Shown: positions 25,906 through 34,658 of the stretch, one piece after another
Position numbering within the stretch: position 1 is the first letter of the stretch
Layout of the letters: each line of letters begins with the position of its first letter
Assembly (NCBI GenBank): GCA_947166445.1
Contig: CAMVED010000009.1
Coordinates: 1-34,831, forward strand
Source: an uncultured Mycoplasmatota bacterium
Lineage (GTDB): Bacteria; Bacillota_I; Bacilli_A; RF39; UBA660
Direction of reading: 5' to 3'
DNA length: 34,831 nucleotides
The notes under the pieces: generated by a model
What the model was told of the DNA's origin: nothing
What the model saw: only the letters and a program-made list of their open reading frames with translations
Databases searched by the model: none
Position numbers and translations under genes: made by a program

Positions 25906-25933
25906 AAAAAAGAAGTAAATGTGTTTTTACTTC
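25906..25933 (-). terminator. Terminator of the L,D-transpeptidase gene
   Basis: GAAGTAAA-AACACA-TTTACTTC followed by a T run on the minus strand, 2 bases after the stop codon. Confidence 0.8.
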
Positions 25934-25935
25934 CT

Positions 25936-27855
25936 TTATTTTACGACTTTTACCGTAGTTCCTGTTGGTACATTATTATATATATATTTTGCTGTTTTGA
26001 AAGGTAAATTTATGCATCCATGAGAACCATTGTATGTATATATATCCCCTCCGAAAGTCCATCTCCAAGTTGCATCGTGTAATCCAATATCGCCATATAT
26101 TGGCATCCAATAGTTTACAAAACTTTTGTAGTCTGGACCTATTAGATAAATCTCTCTTGCTTTACCTCTTATTTTAAATGTTCCTGTAGGTGTATCATGC
26201 ACATACTTTTGGCCTGTTACTATCAATGATGTGTATTGTACTTTACCATATTTATAATACCATAATTTTTGTTTTGAAATTGATACTTTAATATATGGTG
26301 CAGGTGGTTTTTTCTTGAATTTTGCTACATATGTAAAAGATGAATTTTTTACTAAGGTGAAATTTGATTTTTTCGAAATTCTTTTGCTTCCTTTGTACCA
26401 CCCTAAAAAGTTATAATCACTATTTGGTTTAGCTTTCAGATAGTGTTTGCGCTTATTATTAGTCTTAGCATAATTAACAGAAATTGTACCACCTTTTTCT
26501 GCTTTGATAACTGCTTTTTGTTTCGTAGGCGCGAAATTGTATTCAATATATGTTATAGGATTATTAGCGGCTTTAATTGAATTTATATTTTTACTACCTT
26601 TTACTACTAGTTTTGTAATATTGTTGTTGGAAACGTTTACTTTTCTTAATGAAATAGCATCTGTTATATTTACTGATTTTATTTTATTGTTTGGCACAGA
26701 TATATTTTCAAGTGCAGTGAATGATTTTAGATTAAGTGATCCATATATTAATCTTTTTTCTGGCCAATATATTTTTTTAACTCTACCATAACCATTAGTT
26801 ATTGAATTAATATCGTTTTTTGAAAACCACGTAGCCGAATTACTACTGTCATATGCTGAATTTATTTTTTTACCATTTGATTTTCCATTTTCTTTAATAT
26901 TCATAAAAACTTTTAAAGCGCTTCGTTCACTACTTTTTGATATATATTTTATATTATTACTTCCAGCATATGTTTTGAAAGCTATATGAGTTTTTGATAG
27001 TTCTTCGATGTTAGGATCAAAATATTTGTTTTGATAGTCATCTGATTCATTTAATTCATTTTGATTTGGATTTTCGTTTTTATCTTCATCTTCCGTATCA
27101 TTATCTTGTATATCATCAATGTTTTCTTTTTCTGTTATTTCATTTTCTAAATTATCTATGTACTCACCTGTTATATCATTATACTCTTTATATGAGTCTG
27201 CTGTTGGATCAAACATTCTCCAGCAATTATCAACATAAGCTTCTGCCCAAACATGATTAATACTTTTATTATCTACATTGAATTCCCAGTCGTTGTAGTT
27301 ATCTCTTGCATTTTTATTGTAATATCCTCCTACCAAACGAGCAGGAATGTTTTGTGTTCTAGCAAGCGCTATTAATGTTGCTGTATATCCATTTGCTCTT
27401 GCCCTTACTTTTCCATAAATTTCATATTCATATATTAATAGATAATATGGGTTATCATATCTCTTGTCAAAAGATAAACCTGTTATACGATCTGGAGTTT
27501 CATAGTAATAATAATTATCTAAAATCCAATCATAAAACTTTTCTAACTTTTCTACGTCAGAAAAACTATTTGGATTCCCTTCCAAAATAGTATTGTTTGC
27601 TAAATCCTTAAGTTTGTTTTGTTGTGTTGTAGTTAATGCTGTGTAATTAGATTCTTCCAATTCTTTTAAAGATAAATCAAGATAACTACTTCTATAAACA
27701 CTACTCATGTTATTGGCTTCAGTTATCATTTTATTATTTTGATCGATTCTTGATTCAATATTTTCAAACGTGTCAGCTTTAACTGAAGAACACACGCAGA
27801 TTAAGGCAAAAAATAAAGAAGCATATATTATGTTTTTTAATTTTAACAAGTTCAT
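25936..27855 (-). CDS. Transglutaminase-like/LRR/L,D-transpeptidase cell-wall protein
   Basis: A 639-residue secreted protein. Signal peptide about 1-27. Residues about 100-225 match a transglutaminase-like core: GYTATLIALARTQNIPARLVGGYYN, then INHVWAEAYVDNCWRMFDPT with the His and Asp. The Cys expected two residues before GY is Ala (RARANGYT), so this domain is probably inactive. An acidic linker (about 225-275) follows, then irregular leucine-rich strands (LNLKSFTALENISVPNNKIKSVNI) and a beta repeat with FLGWYKG. The C-terminal 120 residues are a YkuD L,D-transpeptidase with IGLHDATWR and the catalytic GSHGCINL. It may cross-link peptidoglycan or anchor proteins. It has its own promoter, with direct repeats upstream, and a terminator. 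Confidence 0.9.
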   Translation of the reverse strand: MNLLKLKNIIYASLFFALICVCSSVKADTFENIESRIDQNNKMITEANNMSSVYRSSYLDLSLKELEESNYTALTTTQQNKLKDLANNTILEGNPNSFSDVEKLEKFYDWILDNYYYYETPDRITGLSFDKRYDNPYYLLIYEYEIYGKVRARANGYTATLIALARTQNIPARLVGGYYNKNARDNYNDWEFNVDNKSINHVWAEAYVDNCWRMFDPTADSYKEYNDITGEYIDNLENEITEKENIDDIQDNDTEDEDKNENPNQNELNESDDYQNKYFDPNIEELSKTHIAFKTYAGSNNIKYISKSSERSALKVFMNIKENGKSNGKKINSAYDSSNSATWFSKNDINSITNGYGRVKKIYWPEKRLIYGSLNLKSFTALENISVPNNKIKSVNITDAISLRKVNVSNNNITKLVVKGSKNINSIKAANNPITYIEYNFAPTKQKAVIKAEKGGTISVNYAKTNNKRKHYLKAKPNSDYNFLGWYKGSKRISKKSNFTLVKNSSFTYVAKFKKKPPAPYIKVSISKQKLWYYKYGKVQYTSLIVTGQKYVHDTPTGTFKIRGKAREIYLIGPDYKSFVNYWMPIYGDIGLHDATWRWTFGGDIYTYNGSHGCINLPFKTAKYIYNNVPTGTTVKVVK

Positions 27856-27887
27856 AATATCACTCCTTTATTTTATGTTACATGTTT

Positions 27888-27916
27888 ATAATATAGTAAT
27901 TTTTTAAATGTGTCAA
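27888..27916 (-). promoter_or_regulatory. Promoter of the L,D-transpeptidase gene
   Basis: TTGACA, a 17-base spacer and TATTAT on the minus strand. Confidence 0.75.
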
Positions 27917-27925
27917 TTAATAATT

Positions 27926-27958
27926 AATTGTTTTACGTCTAATTGTCAATTGTTTTAC
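27926..27958 (-). repeat. Paired 11-bp direct repeats upstream of the promoter
   Basis: AATTGTTTTAC occurs at 27926-27936 and 27948-27958, start-to-start distance 22 bases (two helical turns). The pair lies 10-42 bases upstream of the -35. Such spacing resembles binding sites of dimeric direct-repeat activators, including LytTR proteins. Confidence 0.55.
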
Positions 27959-27961
27959 TAT

Positions 27962-28492
27962 TTATTTAAAATAATAATTGTGTTTCTTTTCATGGCCCAA
28001 AGTAGTTTTATCTCCATGTCCTGGATATAATATAATATCATTATCATAATTCTTTATTTTTTCTAGTGAAGCAATCATATCTTGATAATTACCTCCGGGA
28101 AGGTCTACTCTTCCAATGCTATCTTTAAAAATGAAATCTCCTACTAGCATTATATTGTAATCTTTGAAATAAAATGTTAAGCAAGTATTAGAATGACCCG
28201 GAGTATAAATTACTTCAAAGTTAAAGGGCCCTATTTTTTTGTGCCCTTCAAACAGGTTTTTGTAATCATACACTTGAGCTTTGTAAAAAGAGCTTAGACT
28301 ATCGGCGCACATGGTATGATCAAAATGGTTATGAGTTAATAATATACCAATTGGTGTTACTTTTAGTTTATCTATTTTTTTGATAATATTATTTTCTTCA
28401 TCTCCAGGATCCACTATTAAACATTTATCATCTTCATATAAAATATAGCAATTTGTTTGTAGTTTACCAACTACTAAATTAAGCATTTTCAT
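27962..28492 (-). CDS. Metallo-beta-lactamase-fold hydrolase (GloB/YcbL-like)
   Basis: A 176-residue zinc hydrolase of the glyoxalase II-like branch. The metal motif THNHFDHTMCADSL (HxHxDH) is intact; further ligands are in IYTPGHSNTC, LVGDFIFKDSIGR and YPGHGDKTTLG. The short length, without the glyoxalase II C-terminal domain, fits YcbL/YqgX-type proteins of undefined substrate. It overlaps the end of murC by 14 bases, so it is translated from the same message. No terminator is visible after it. Confidence 0.87.
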   Translation of the reverse strand: MKMLNLVVGKLQTNCYILYEDDKCLIVDPGDEENNIIKKIDKLKVTPIGILLTHNHFDHTMCADSLSSFYKAQVYDYKNLFEGHKKIGPFNFEVIYTPGHSNTCLTFYFKDYNIMLVGDFIFKDSIGRVDLPGGNYQDMIASLEKIKNYDNDIILYPGHGDKTTLGHEKKHNYYFK

Positions 28493-29789
28493 TGTTTAAT
28501 CCTTCTTTATAAGCATCGATAAGCCATGTTGGGTCTTTGCATCCCATAAATGGAATTACCGCATTTTTATGTCTATATAATTTACCTATTTCTTCTTTTG
28601 ATATATGTTCTGCTCCTGGTATCTCATTAATTATTAAATCTGATGTAACTCCAGGATAGTCTTCAAATTTTTCACGAGCTGGTTCAATATCAGTTACATA
28701 TACTTTGTCTGCTGTTTTTAATACTTCTGCAAACTCTTTATAAAATGCTTCTGTTCTTGAAATAGTATATGGAATAAGAACAGGTACTAATTCTTTATTT
28801 GGATACTTTTGTCTTGCGGTTTTTAGTACAGTTGCTACTTCGTTTGGATGATGAGCATAGTCATCTACTAAAACAACTTCTCCAATGTGTTCTTCACTAA
28901 ATCTTCTTTTTGCTCCTTTAAAATCATTTAAATACTTAATAATATCTTCTTTTGATATTCCATTTAAGTATGCTACATAAATACATGCTAAAGCATTTTC
29001 TATCATATGTTCTCCAAAAATATTTAGATTAAAATTTCCGAATAGTTCATCGCCTATGTAAACATCAAAATTACTTCCATCTTCTCTTAATTCTTTAATG
29101 ATTCCTCTTACATAATTGCCTTCATTTAAACCATAGTATATAATTTTATCACTTACTAGTTTTTTAACATTTTCATTGTCCCCACAAGCTATTACTTTCT
29201 CTTTGGTTTTTTCAGTAAACTTTTGAAATGCTGATATGACATCATCTAAATCTTTATAATAGTCAACATGATCAAAAAAGATGTTGGTAATAATAGTATA
29301 TTTTGGACTATAGTTTAGAAAATGTCTTCTAAACTCACATGATTCTACTACAAAATTGTTTGAATCTTTATTAACATATCCAGTTCCATCACCAATTAAA
29401 TAGTTTGTACCAATAGTATTTTCTAATATATGTGACAGCATAGCAGTAGTTGTTGTTTTTCCATGTGTACCACAGATGGAAATTGTATCATACTTTCTAG
29501 TTAATTCTCCAACCATTTCATAGTATTCATACATAGTACACCCTAATTCTTTTGCTTTTTTTATAGCATAGTGATCTTTAGGTAAAGCTCCAGTGTAAAC
29601 AAAAATCATGTCATTTTCTAACTTTTCTGCATCTTTGTAAACAGGAATATTTCTTTTATCTAGTTCTTCTTTAGTAAATGAATATGTCTTAGCGTCATCA
29701 CAACCTATTACAACACTTCCTGAATCAAATAACATAGTAGCAAGAGAGGCCATTCCTGAACCTTCAATACCTGCGAAAAAATATCTCAT
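28479..29789 (-). CDS. murC: UDP-N-acetylmuramate--L-alanine ligase MurC
   Basis: A Mur ligase adding L-Ala to UDP-MurNAc, the first step of the stem peptide. The N-terminal UDP-binding domain has FAGIEGSGMASLATML, and the ATP-binding P-loop is ICGTHGKTTTTAML. The central domain has NFVVESCEFRRHFLNYSPKYTIITNIFFDHVDYY, where the family's ExDE-type region is read as ESCEFRRHF, as in the MurC branch typical of Bacilli. DDYAHHPNEV and GAKRRFSEEH confirm MurC. 436 residues, full length. The first codons follow AGGAGTGA; the last 14 bases overlap the MBL-fold gene. Confidence 0.95.
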   Translation of the reverse strand: MRYFFAGIEGSGMASLATMLFDSGSVVIGCDDAKTYSFTKEELDKRNIPVYKDAEKLENDMIFVYTGALPKDHYAIKKAKELGCTMYEYYEMVGELTRKYDTISICGTHGKTTTTAMLSHILENTIGTNYLIGDGTGYVNKDSNNFVVESCEFRRHFLNYSPKYTIITNIFFDHVDYYKDLDDVISAFQKFTEKTKEKVIACGDNENVKKLVSDKIIYYGLNEGNYVRGIIKELREDGSNFDVYIGDELFGNFNLNIFGEHMIENALACIYVAYLNGISKEDIIKYLNDFKGAKRRFSEEHIGEVVLVDDYAHHPNEVATVLKTARQKYPNKELVPVLIPYTISRTEAFYKEFAEVLKTADKVYVTDIEPAREKFEDYPGVTSDLIINEIPGAEHISKEEIGKLYRHKNAVIPFMGCKDPTWLIDAYKEGLNNENA

Positions 29790-29812
29790 ATTATCACTCC
29801 TAATTCATTATA

Positions 29813-29841
29813 ATTATATAATTTTAAAAAAAAAAATACAA
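29813..29841 (-). promoter_or_regulatory. Candidate promoter of murC
   Basis: TTGTAT, a 17-base T/A-rich spacer and TATAAT on the minus strand. The -35 overlaps the upstream terminator hairpin. Confidence 0.55.
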
Positions 29842-29859
29842 GTAAATGGACTATTTACT
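29826..29859 (-). terminator. Terminator of the PDZ-Lon protease gene
   Basis: AGTAAAT-AGTCC-ATTTACT followed by TGTA and eleven T on the minus strand. Confidence 0.75.
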
Positions 29860-29868
29860 GATATTTTT

Positions 29869-30891
29869 TTATTTTTTCAAATAATTAATAGCATCATCAA
29901 AAGTTTTAACAGGCACTAGGACAAATTTATAATCGTTTTTATCATATATAGTTTTTGCTTCTTTATAATTATCAAATGGCACAAACACTATATCTGCCTT
30001 CTTTTTAGAGGCTGCTAATAGTTTGTGTTTCACTCCTCCAATTTCTCCAACATTTCCGTTTATATCTATAGTTCCTGTTCCTACAACTAATCTGCCTTTG
30101 GTAATGTCTTCTTTTACTAATTTATCATAAATAGTTAAAGCTATCATAAGTCCTCCAGATGGCCCTGCCTCTTTACCATTAAATTTTAGTTTAACTTCTG
30201 GATTACTTGTATATTTTATCTCATTAGATATAACAATGCCTAGTTTTTCTTCACCATTAATTTTTATCAATTTATTATTTGTTATTATTTCTTTGTTATT
30301 TCTTTTTACTGTTATTGGAATTGTATCTCCTGATTCTTTAATATATTTAACAATATCATCGTAAGTAGATATATTTTTATCGTTTACTTTTACTATTTCA
30401 TCTCCAACTTTTAGTTCTGTTTTTGAATCTTTATCTATATATATGATAAGAAATTTTGAGGATGATATTTTAACTTCTTTACCTGCTTTTTCAAAAGCTG
30501 TTTTAGTGGCCGCATCTATAGAGGATGTAAAATATAATTTTTCTCTATAATCATAATTTTTTTTGTCTTCGTCATTAATAGTTATTTCTTCTTGTTTTTC
30601 TCTATCATATGATGGAACTATATAAGAAAGTAAATAAGTTAATACTACTGCTTTTGACTCTCTAACATATAAAGCCCCAAAATGGCCATTTTTTCCTTCT
30701 TCTTTTATATCAATTTTATTTTCTAGCTTTATTATTCCTCCACCAAGTTTTACATAGTAAGGAAGTGGTATTAATAAGATTGCTGCTATTATAATTGGCA
30801 GAAAGAATGAGATAACTTCTTTAGGGTTCTTAAAGAACTCCTTTAGTTTTTTTGGTACTTGTTTTATTTTTTTGTGTTTTTCTTCTATCAT
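29869..30891 (-). CDS. ylbL: YlbL-like membrane protease, PDZ and Lon (S16) domains
   Basis: A 340-residue membrane-anchored serine protease. One N-terminal helix (about 28-48: EVISFFLPIIIAAILLIPLPYYVKLGGG) leads to a PDZ domain (about 140-215, with LKVGDEIVKVNDKNISTYDDIVKYIKESGDTIPITVKR) and a Lon-type protease domain with the catalytic Ser in EAGPSGGLMIAL and the Lys in GVKHKLLAASKKKAD. The order matches YlbL of B. subtilis (about 340 residues). The divergent neighbour is ylbJ, which lies close to ylbL in Bacillus too, supporting the assignment. It starts at GGAGAG plus ATG. Confidence 0.92.
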   Translation of the reverse strand: MIEEKHKKIKQVPKKLKEFFKNPKEVISFFLPIIIAAILLIPLPYYVKLGGGIIKLENKIDIKEEGKNGHFGALYVRESKAVVLTYLLSYIVPSYDREKQEEITINDEDKKNYDYREKLYFTSSIDAATKTAFEKAGKEVKISSSKFLIIYIDKDSKTELKVGDEIVKVNDKNISTYDDIVKYIKESGDTIPITVKRNNKEIITNNKLIKINGEEKLGIVISNEIKYTSNPEVKLKFNGKEAGPSGGLMIALTIYDKLVKEDITKGRLVVGTGTIDINGNVGEIGGVKHKLLAASKKKADIVFVPFDNYKEAKTIYDKNDYKFVLVPVKTFDDAINYLKK

Positions 30892-30905
30892 AAAAATCTC
30901 TCCAA

Positions 30906-30915
30906 TATAATTATA
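30906..30915. promoter_or_regulatory. Palindromic -10 element shared by divergent genes
   Basis: TATAATTATA is its own reverse complement, so a TATAAT box is readable in both directions. The ylbL and ylbJ start codons are 42 bases apart with this element between them. On the ylbL side a TTCATA lies 17 bases beyond its -10. Confidence 0.5.
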
Positions 30916-30933
30916 ACAGGAAATGGGTGAAAT

Positions 30934-31893
30934 ATGAAAAAAAATATTTATTCAGTAATAGTTTTTAGTTCAATTATTATACTTATTGTAAATGTATTTA
31001 CAAAGTCACAGTATTTAACTAATATAATAGTTTTTAGTGTAAACATCTTTGTAAAAAACATATTTCCTTCACTTTTTCCTATGTTTGTTATATCTAGTGT
31101 TTTGGTAGAAATAGGATTCCCACAGTTTCTAGGAAGTATATTTAATAAATTGTTTAATTGTATTTTCAAGTGTTCCGGTATGGCTTCATTCGTTTTTTTT
31201 ATGAGTATGATTACTGGATTCCCAAGTAGTGCTAAATATATAGATGATTTGATTAAAGAAGGAATAATTGATAATAAGGAAGCGGAAAAAATGCTATTTT
31301 TTACTTTTTTTTCTAATCCTTTGTTTATAATAAATACTGTTGGTAACATTTTTTTAAACAATAAAGAAATGGGATTATTAATATTTGCTGCTCACTTGTT
31401 AGGAAATATAATTACTGGTTTAATTTATAGAAACTTTAACTGTAATGTAAAAAATATAGAAATAGTTAATAATTATTTAGCAAAAGACTTTATAGACAAA
31501 ACTAATAATACTGATATTTTTAAAACCATATTAAGTGGAATAAAAAGTTCATTAGAAATACTAATTAACATTTTTGGGATAGTTACTTTTTTTCTGATTG
31601 TTATAAATACAGTATTTAATACTCCGGATAGTTATTTGAAAATATTTATTACCGGTATTATAGAAATGACTACCGGTTTGAAATACTTATCTGTTTACAA
31701 CTGCTCATATAAACTTAAAGTATTGTCTTCTACTTTTTTTGTATCATTTGGGGGATTATCTGTTCATGCTCAAATAATGGATATATTAAAAGAAAAAAAG
31801 GTAAATTATTTACCTTTTCTATTCTCTAGAATTATACATGCTATTGTTAGTACTGTAATTATGTACTTATATATCGTTAATATATATGCTTAA
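30934..31893 (+). CDS. ylbJ: YlbJ-like integral membrane protein
   Basis: A 319-residue polytopic membrane protein of the YlbJ/nucleoside-recognition (gate domain) family, with about eight helices. Family blocks are FPSLFPMFVISSVLVEIGFPQFLGS, GMASFVFFMSMITGFPSSAKYIDDLIKEGIIDNKEAEKMLFFTFFSNPLFIINTVG and a repeat-like second half. In B. subtilis YlbJ is needed for spore cortex formation; the same role here is unproven. The GGGTGA Shine-Dalgarno lies only 8 bases after a TATAAC box. No clear terminator separates its end from the convergent pilin-like gene 15 bases away. Confidence 0.85.
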   Translation: MKKNIYSVIVFSSIIILIVNVFTKSQYLTNIIVFSVNIFVKNIFPSLFPMFVISSVLVEIGFPQFLGSIFNKLFNCIFKCSGMASFVFFMSMITGFPSSAKYIDDLIKEGIIDNKEAEKMLFFTFFSNPLFIINTVGNIFLNNKEMGLLIFAAHLLGNIITGLIYRNFNCNVKNIEIVNNYLAKDFIDKTNNTDIFKTILSGIKSSLEILINIFGIVTFFLIVINTVFNTPDSYLKIFITGIIEMTTGLKYLSVYNCSYKLKVLSSTFFVSFGGLSVHAQIMDILKEKKVNYLPFLFSRIIHAIVSTVIMYLYIVNIYA

Positions 31894-31908
31894 ACTTTCT
31901 CAAAACTG

Positions 31909-32652
31909 TTAACTGACTCCATCATCTCCAGCTGTGTTGCTGTTTATTTTGGAAAAATTGTCATCAAATGGATATGATACTTTAAACCCATAGTTAACGT
32001 CACTACCAATTATGTAAATTGGATATTCAATTACAAGAAAATAATCTTCTATTTGTATAGTAAAATCTGTCTTTTTAAAATCAATATATTTTTGGTTTGG
32101 AAGTCTTTCAAAAGTATTATTGTATTTAATTCCGTATTTATCATCTGTTTTGTCTTTATTAGCAGCAATGACGCTATAACTTGGTACTATTGCACCATTT
32201 ACTTTTTCTGACGATACACTATCATAATAAGCATAAACTACACATGGGTAATAATTATTACACATTTCATTTAAATCTTTAGTACCTTGTATATTTAATA
32301 TATTATTTTCTTCTTGTTTTGAAACCTTAACTTTCAAAATACCATCAACTATTCCGCAAGAATTGTCACCAGAACCGCAATCATTATTAATGGTATAACT
32401 TTTATTATAATCTAAATACCAATTAGTTGAAGCATTTTGTTTAATGGCAATAGCAAATGGTTTTTTTGTTAGCAAATCATAATGAATATCATTGTTTAAA
32501 AAATTAGAGTATTCAGTTATATCTTTAGTAATTTGTTGGTTATCTAAATCTATTTTAGCATCTAAAATCAAGTTAAACATTCCTACAATTATTATCATCA
32601 GAAGTGAAAAAGTTATAAGCAGTTCTACTAAAGTCATTCCTTTATTATTCAT
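31909..32652 (-). CDS. Prepilin-like protein (type IV pilus/competence)
   Basis: A 247-residue protein with a type III signal: NNKG followed by MTLVELLITFSLLMIIIVGMFNLIL, with the cleavage Gly and Glu at +5 of the mature form. The remainder is a variable globular domain with paired Cys (NNDCGSGDNSCGIVDG and CNNYYPC). It is expected to be cut by a prepilin peptidase and to join a pilus as a minor pilin. The Shine-Dalgarno GGAGG lies 13 bases from the ATG, longer than usual. It follows the larger prepilin-LRR gene by 21 bases, so both form one operon. Confidence 0.82.
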   Translation of the reverse strand: MNNKGMTLVELLITFSLLMIIIVGMFNLILDAKIDLDNQQITKDITEYSNFLNNDIHYDLLTKKPFAIAIKQNASTNWYLDYNKSYTINNDCGSGDNSCGIVDGILKVKVSKQEENNILNIQGTKDLNEMCNNYYPCVVYAYYDSVSSEKVNGAIVPSYSVIAANKDKTDDKYGIKYNNTFERLPNQKYIDFKKTDFTIQIEDYFLVIEYPIYIIGSDVNYGFKVSYPFDDNFSKINSNTAGDDGVS

Positions 32653-32673
32653 AACTATAATCCAACCTCCTTA

Positions 32674-34554
32674 CTAATTATCAATATAAGTAATATATTT
32701 TGTATTACTACCATTTTTATATATTGATATGGGACCATTTGTTGAAACAGCTTCTGTACATCCTGAATCTCCATAAAAAGCTTTGCACCAAGTGTTATTC
32801 CAGTTTGTAACAAGCGATATATTACTATTAATAATAATGTCTGTAGTATTATTACCTAATGTATAATTATCTCCAAATATGTTTTTACCAATATAAGTTC
32901 CATCTGTAATTAAATTTTGAGGAATTATAAACGTTTTAAACTTGTTGCCACTAAAAGCAAAATCTCCAATTGTACTTAGATTACTATTCTCTGTTAAACT
33001 ATCAAATACTATTCCTGATAAAGCTTGGTTTTCAAAAGCTTGGTTTCCAATAGTCGTCACACTAACAGGTATTTTAATACTTCTTGTTTCTATTTTTGTT
33101 TCATCAGTTTCTTTTACTTTTACTTTAAACGCAGAATTTCCAATGGTTTCCAAACTTGAATGTTCTTTTCCATCTGGCGTACTATTTGTCTCAAAGACTA
33201 ATGCTTCTATTTTTACATTTTCAAATGCAGAAGAAGATATTTTTTGAACTGTATGAGGAATTGATAAACTAATATAGTTATTAGGGTCAAGATTATCAAA
33301 TAATTCTTCATCTATTCCAAATGCAGAAGTTTCAATAGTATGAAGTCGACTTGGATTTGAATCACTATTTTCAAATCTTATTGAAGAGAATTGTATGTTT
33401 TTAAAAGCATTTGCTTGAATACTTGTTATGTTAGCAGGAATCACTAATTCAATTAAATAATTATTCGTTTTTCCAGTATTACCTTCTAAACCAAACATAT
33501 TTTTAGGAATATATTTATCAGGTGTAGTACTATCATAATCAAATTCTATTGCTTGTAATAAGTAATTGTTAGCAAAAGCACCTTCACTTATTTTAGTTAG
33601 ATTGCTTGGTATAGAAATATTAGTAAGTTTATTGTTACTAAAGGCATACTTTCCTATTGTTGTAACTCCTGGAGCATTATATTTAAAACTGAATTTCTTT
33701 ATATTGTTATCCTTAAAAGCATAATCTCCAATACTTGTTATATTTTTAGATAAATTAATGCTTGTTATTTCTTTATCTTGGAAGGCTCCTTTTTTAGTTT
33801 CATCATCACCCATAATAGCTGTAATTATACCTGTTTTAGCATTACTTCCAGTGCCTATAGTTATTTCATTAGGAGTAATATCAACATTTTGACCGCATCC
33901 TTTATGATAGTTTGTTATAATAAACTTGCCAGTGTTTAAACTATTTTTATCAAATTCAAAACAACTAACAGGTGTTAAAGGATCTGGTAGTATTTGGGTT
34001 GTGGCAAAACCAGACTTTGATTTTAATATTATTCTATATGGTTCTGCAACTTTGCCTTCATATACTGCCAAAGAGTAATATGGCAAATAATTTATATAGT
34101 TATATAATGAGCCAGAGCTTTTCTTATACCTAGTTGGAGCATTAGCCTCTTGGTTTCTTCCTTTTAAATTGTCTAATTTATAATTTGTTATAATTATTTC
34201 TTCAATATCATATTCATCAATTATATCTTCTAATTGGCTTTTTAATTCCCCAGATACAAGTTGGGCTTCGTCTATACTACTCTTTTTATAAACAGTATAG
34301 TAACTATCATGTGTCAAACCATCGTTAAGTGTAGCTTTAACTTGGGAATCTTCTAAAGCTGTTTTATATATTTTTCTAACATAAAATGCGCCATAATTAG
34401 CGGTAACATCAGTATATAAAATTCTATTTTCAAATTCTGATACTAATGGTAAATAATTAGCAAACAAAATAGAAAACAATAATAAAATTACTATAGAGGC
34501 TGCCAAAAGTTCAGACATTGCAAATCCTTTTATACCCAAAATATTTTTTTTCAT
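32674..34554 (-). CDS. Prepilin-like protein fused to BspA-type leucine-rich repeats
   Basis: A 626-residue protein. The N-terminus has a prepilin signal (LGIKG followed by FAMSELLAASIVILLLFSILFANYLPL; Gly before the cut, Glu at +5). A globular stretch follows to about 240. From about 250 to 590, BspA-type LRR_5 repeats recur: IGDYAFKDNNIKKF, IGKYAFSNNKLTNISIP, ISEGAFANNYLLQAIEF, IGNSAFKVKV, IGNQAFENQALSGIVF, IGDFAFSGNKFKTFIIP. The track starts at a GTG inside the Shine-Dalgarno; the ATG at 34554 is preferred, with GGAGGG 9 bases upstream. It is probably an adhesive minor pilin exposed at a pilus tip. Confidence 0.87.
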   Translation of the reverse strand: MKKNILGIKGFAMSELLAASIVILLLFSILFANYLPLVSEFENRILYTDVTANYGAFYVRKIYKTALEDSQVKATLNDGLTHDSYYTVYKKSSIDEAQLVSGELKSQLEDIIDEYDIEEIIITNYKLDNLKGRNQEANAPTRYKKSSGSLYNYINYLPYYSLAVYEGKVAEPYRIILKSKSGFATTQILPDPLTPVSCFEFDKNSLNTGKFIITNYHKGCGQNVDITPNEITIGTGSNAKTGIITAIMGDDETKKGAFQDKEITSINLSKNITSIGDYAFKDNNIKKFSFKYNAPGVTTIGKYAFSNNKLTNISIPSNLTKISEGAFANNYLLQAIEFDYDSTTPDKYIPKNMFGLEGNTGKTNNYLIELVIPANITSIQANAFKNIQFSSIRFENSDSNPSRLHTIETSAFGIDEELFDNLDPNNYISLSIPHTVQKISSSAFENVKIEALVFETNSTPDGKEHSSLETIGNSAFKVKVKETDETKIETRSIKIPVSVTTIGNQAFENQALSGIVFDSLTENSNLSTIGDFAFSGNKFKTFIIPQNLITDGTYIGKNIFGDNYTLGNNTTDIIINSNISLVTNWNNTWCKAFYGDSGCTEAVSTNGPISIYKNGSNTKYITYIDN

Positions 34555-34658
34555 AAAAACTAGCCCTCCCACTTGCCTATTTTCAAAATATATTATATAA
34601 TAAATTAAGAATAAATGCTAGTGGTTTATTAAAAAAGTATCAAAAAGGGGCAATTCAT
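34555..34658. other. Divergent intergenic region of the pilus locus
   Basis: It holds Shine-Dalgarno sequences for both genes and a TATATTATATAATAAATT stretch with TATAAT-like boxes on each strand. I cannot pair them with convincing -35 hexamers, so promoters are not assigned. Confidence 0.4.

Noticed and set aside
30948-31361. 137-residue minus-strand ORF inside ylbJ
   Set aside because: Antisense of a recognised membrane protein, without a Shine-Dalgarno or independent context.
31894-31908. Terminator between ylbJ and the prepilin gene
   Set aside because: The gap is only 15 bases, and I found no convincing stem with a T run on either strand.
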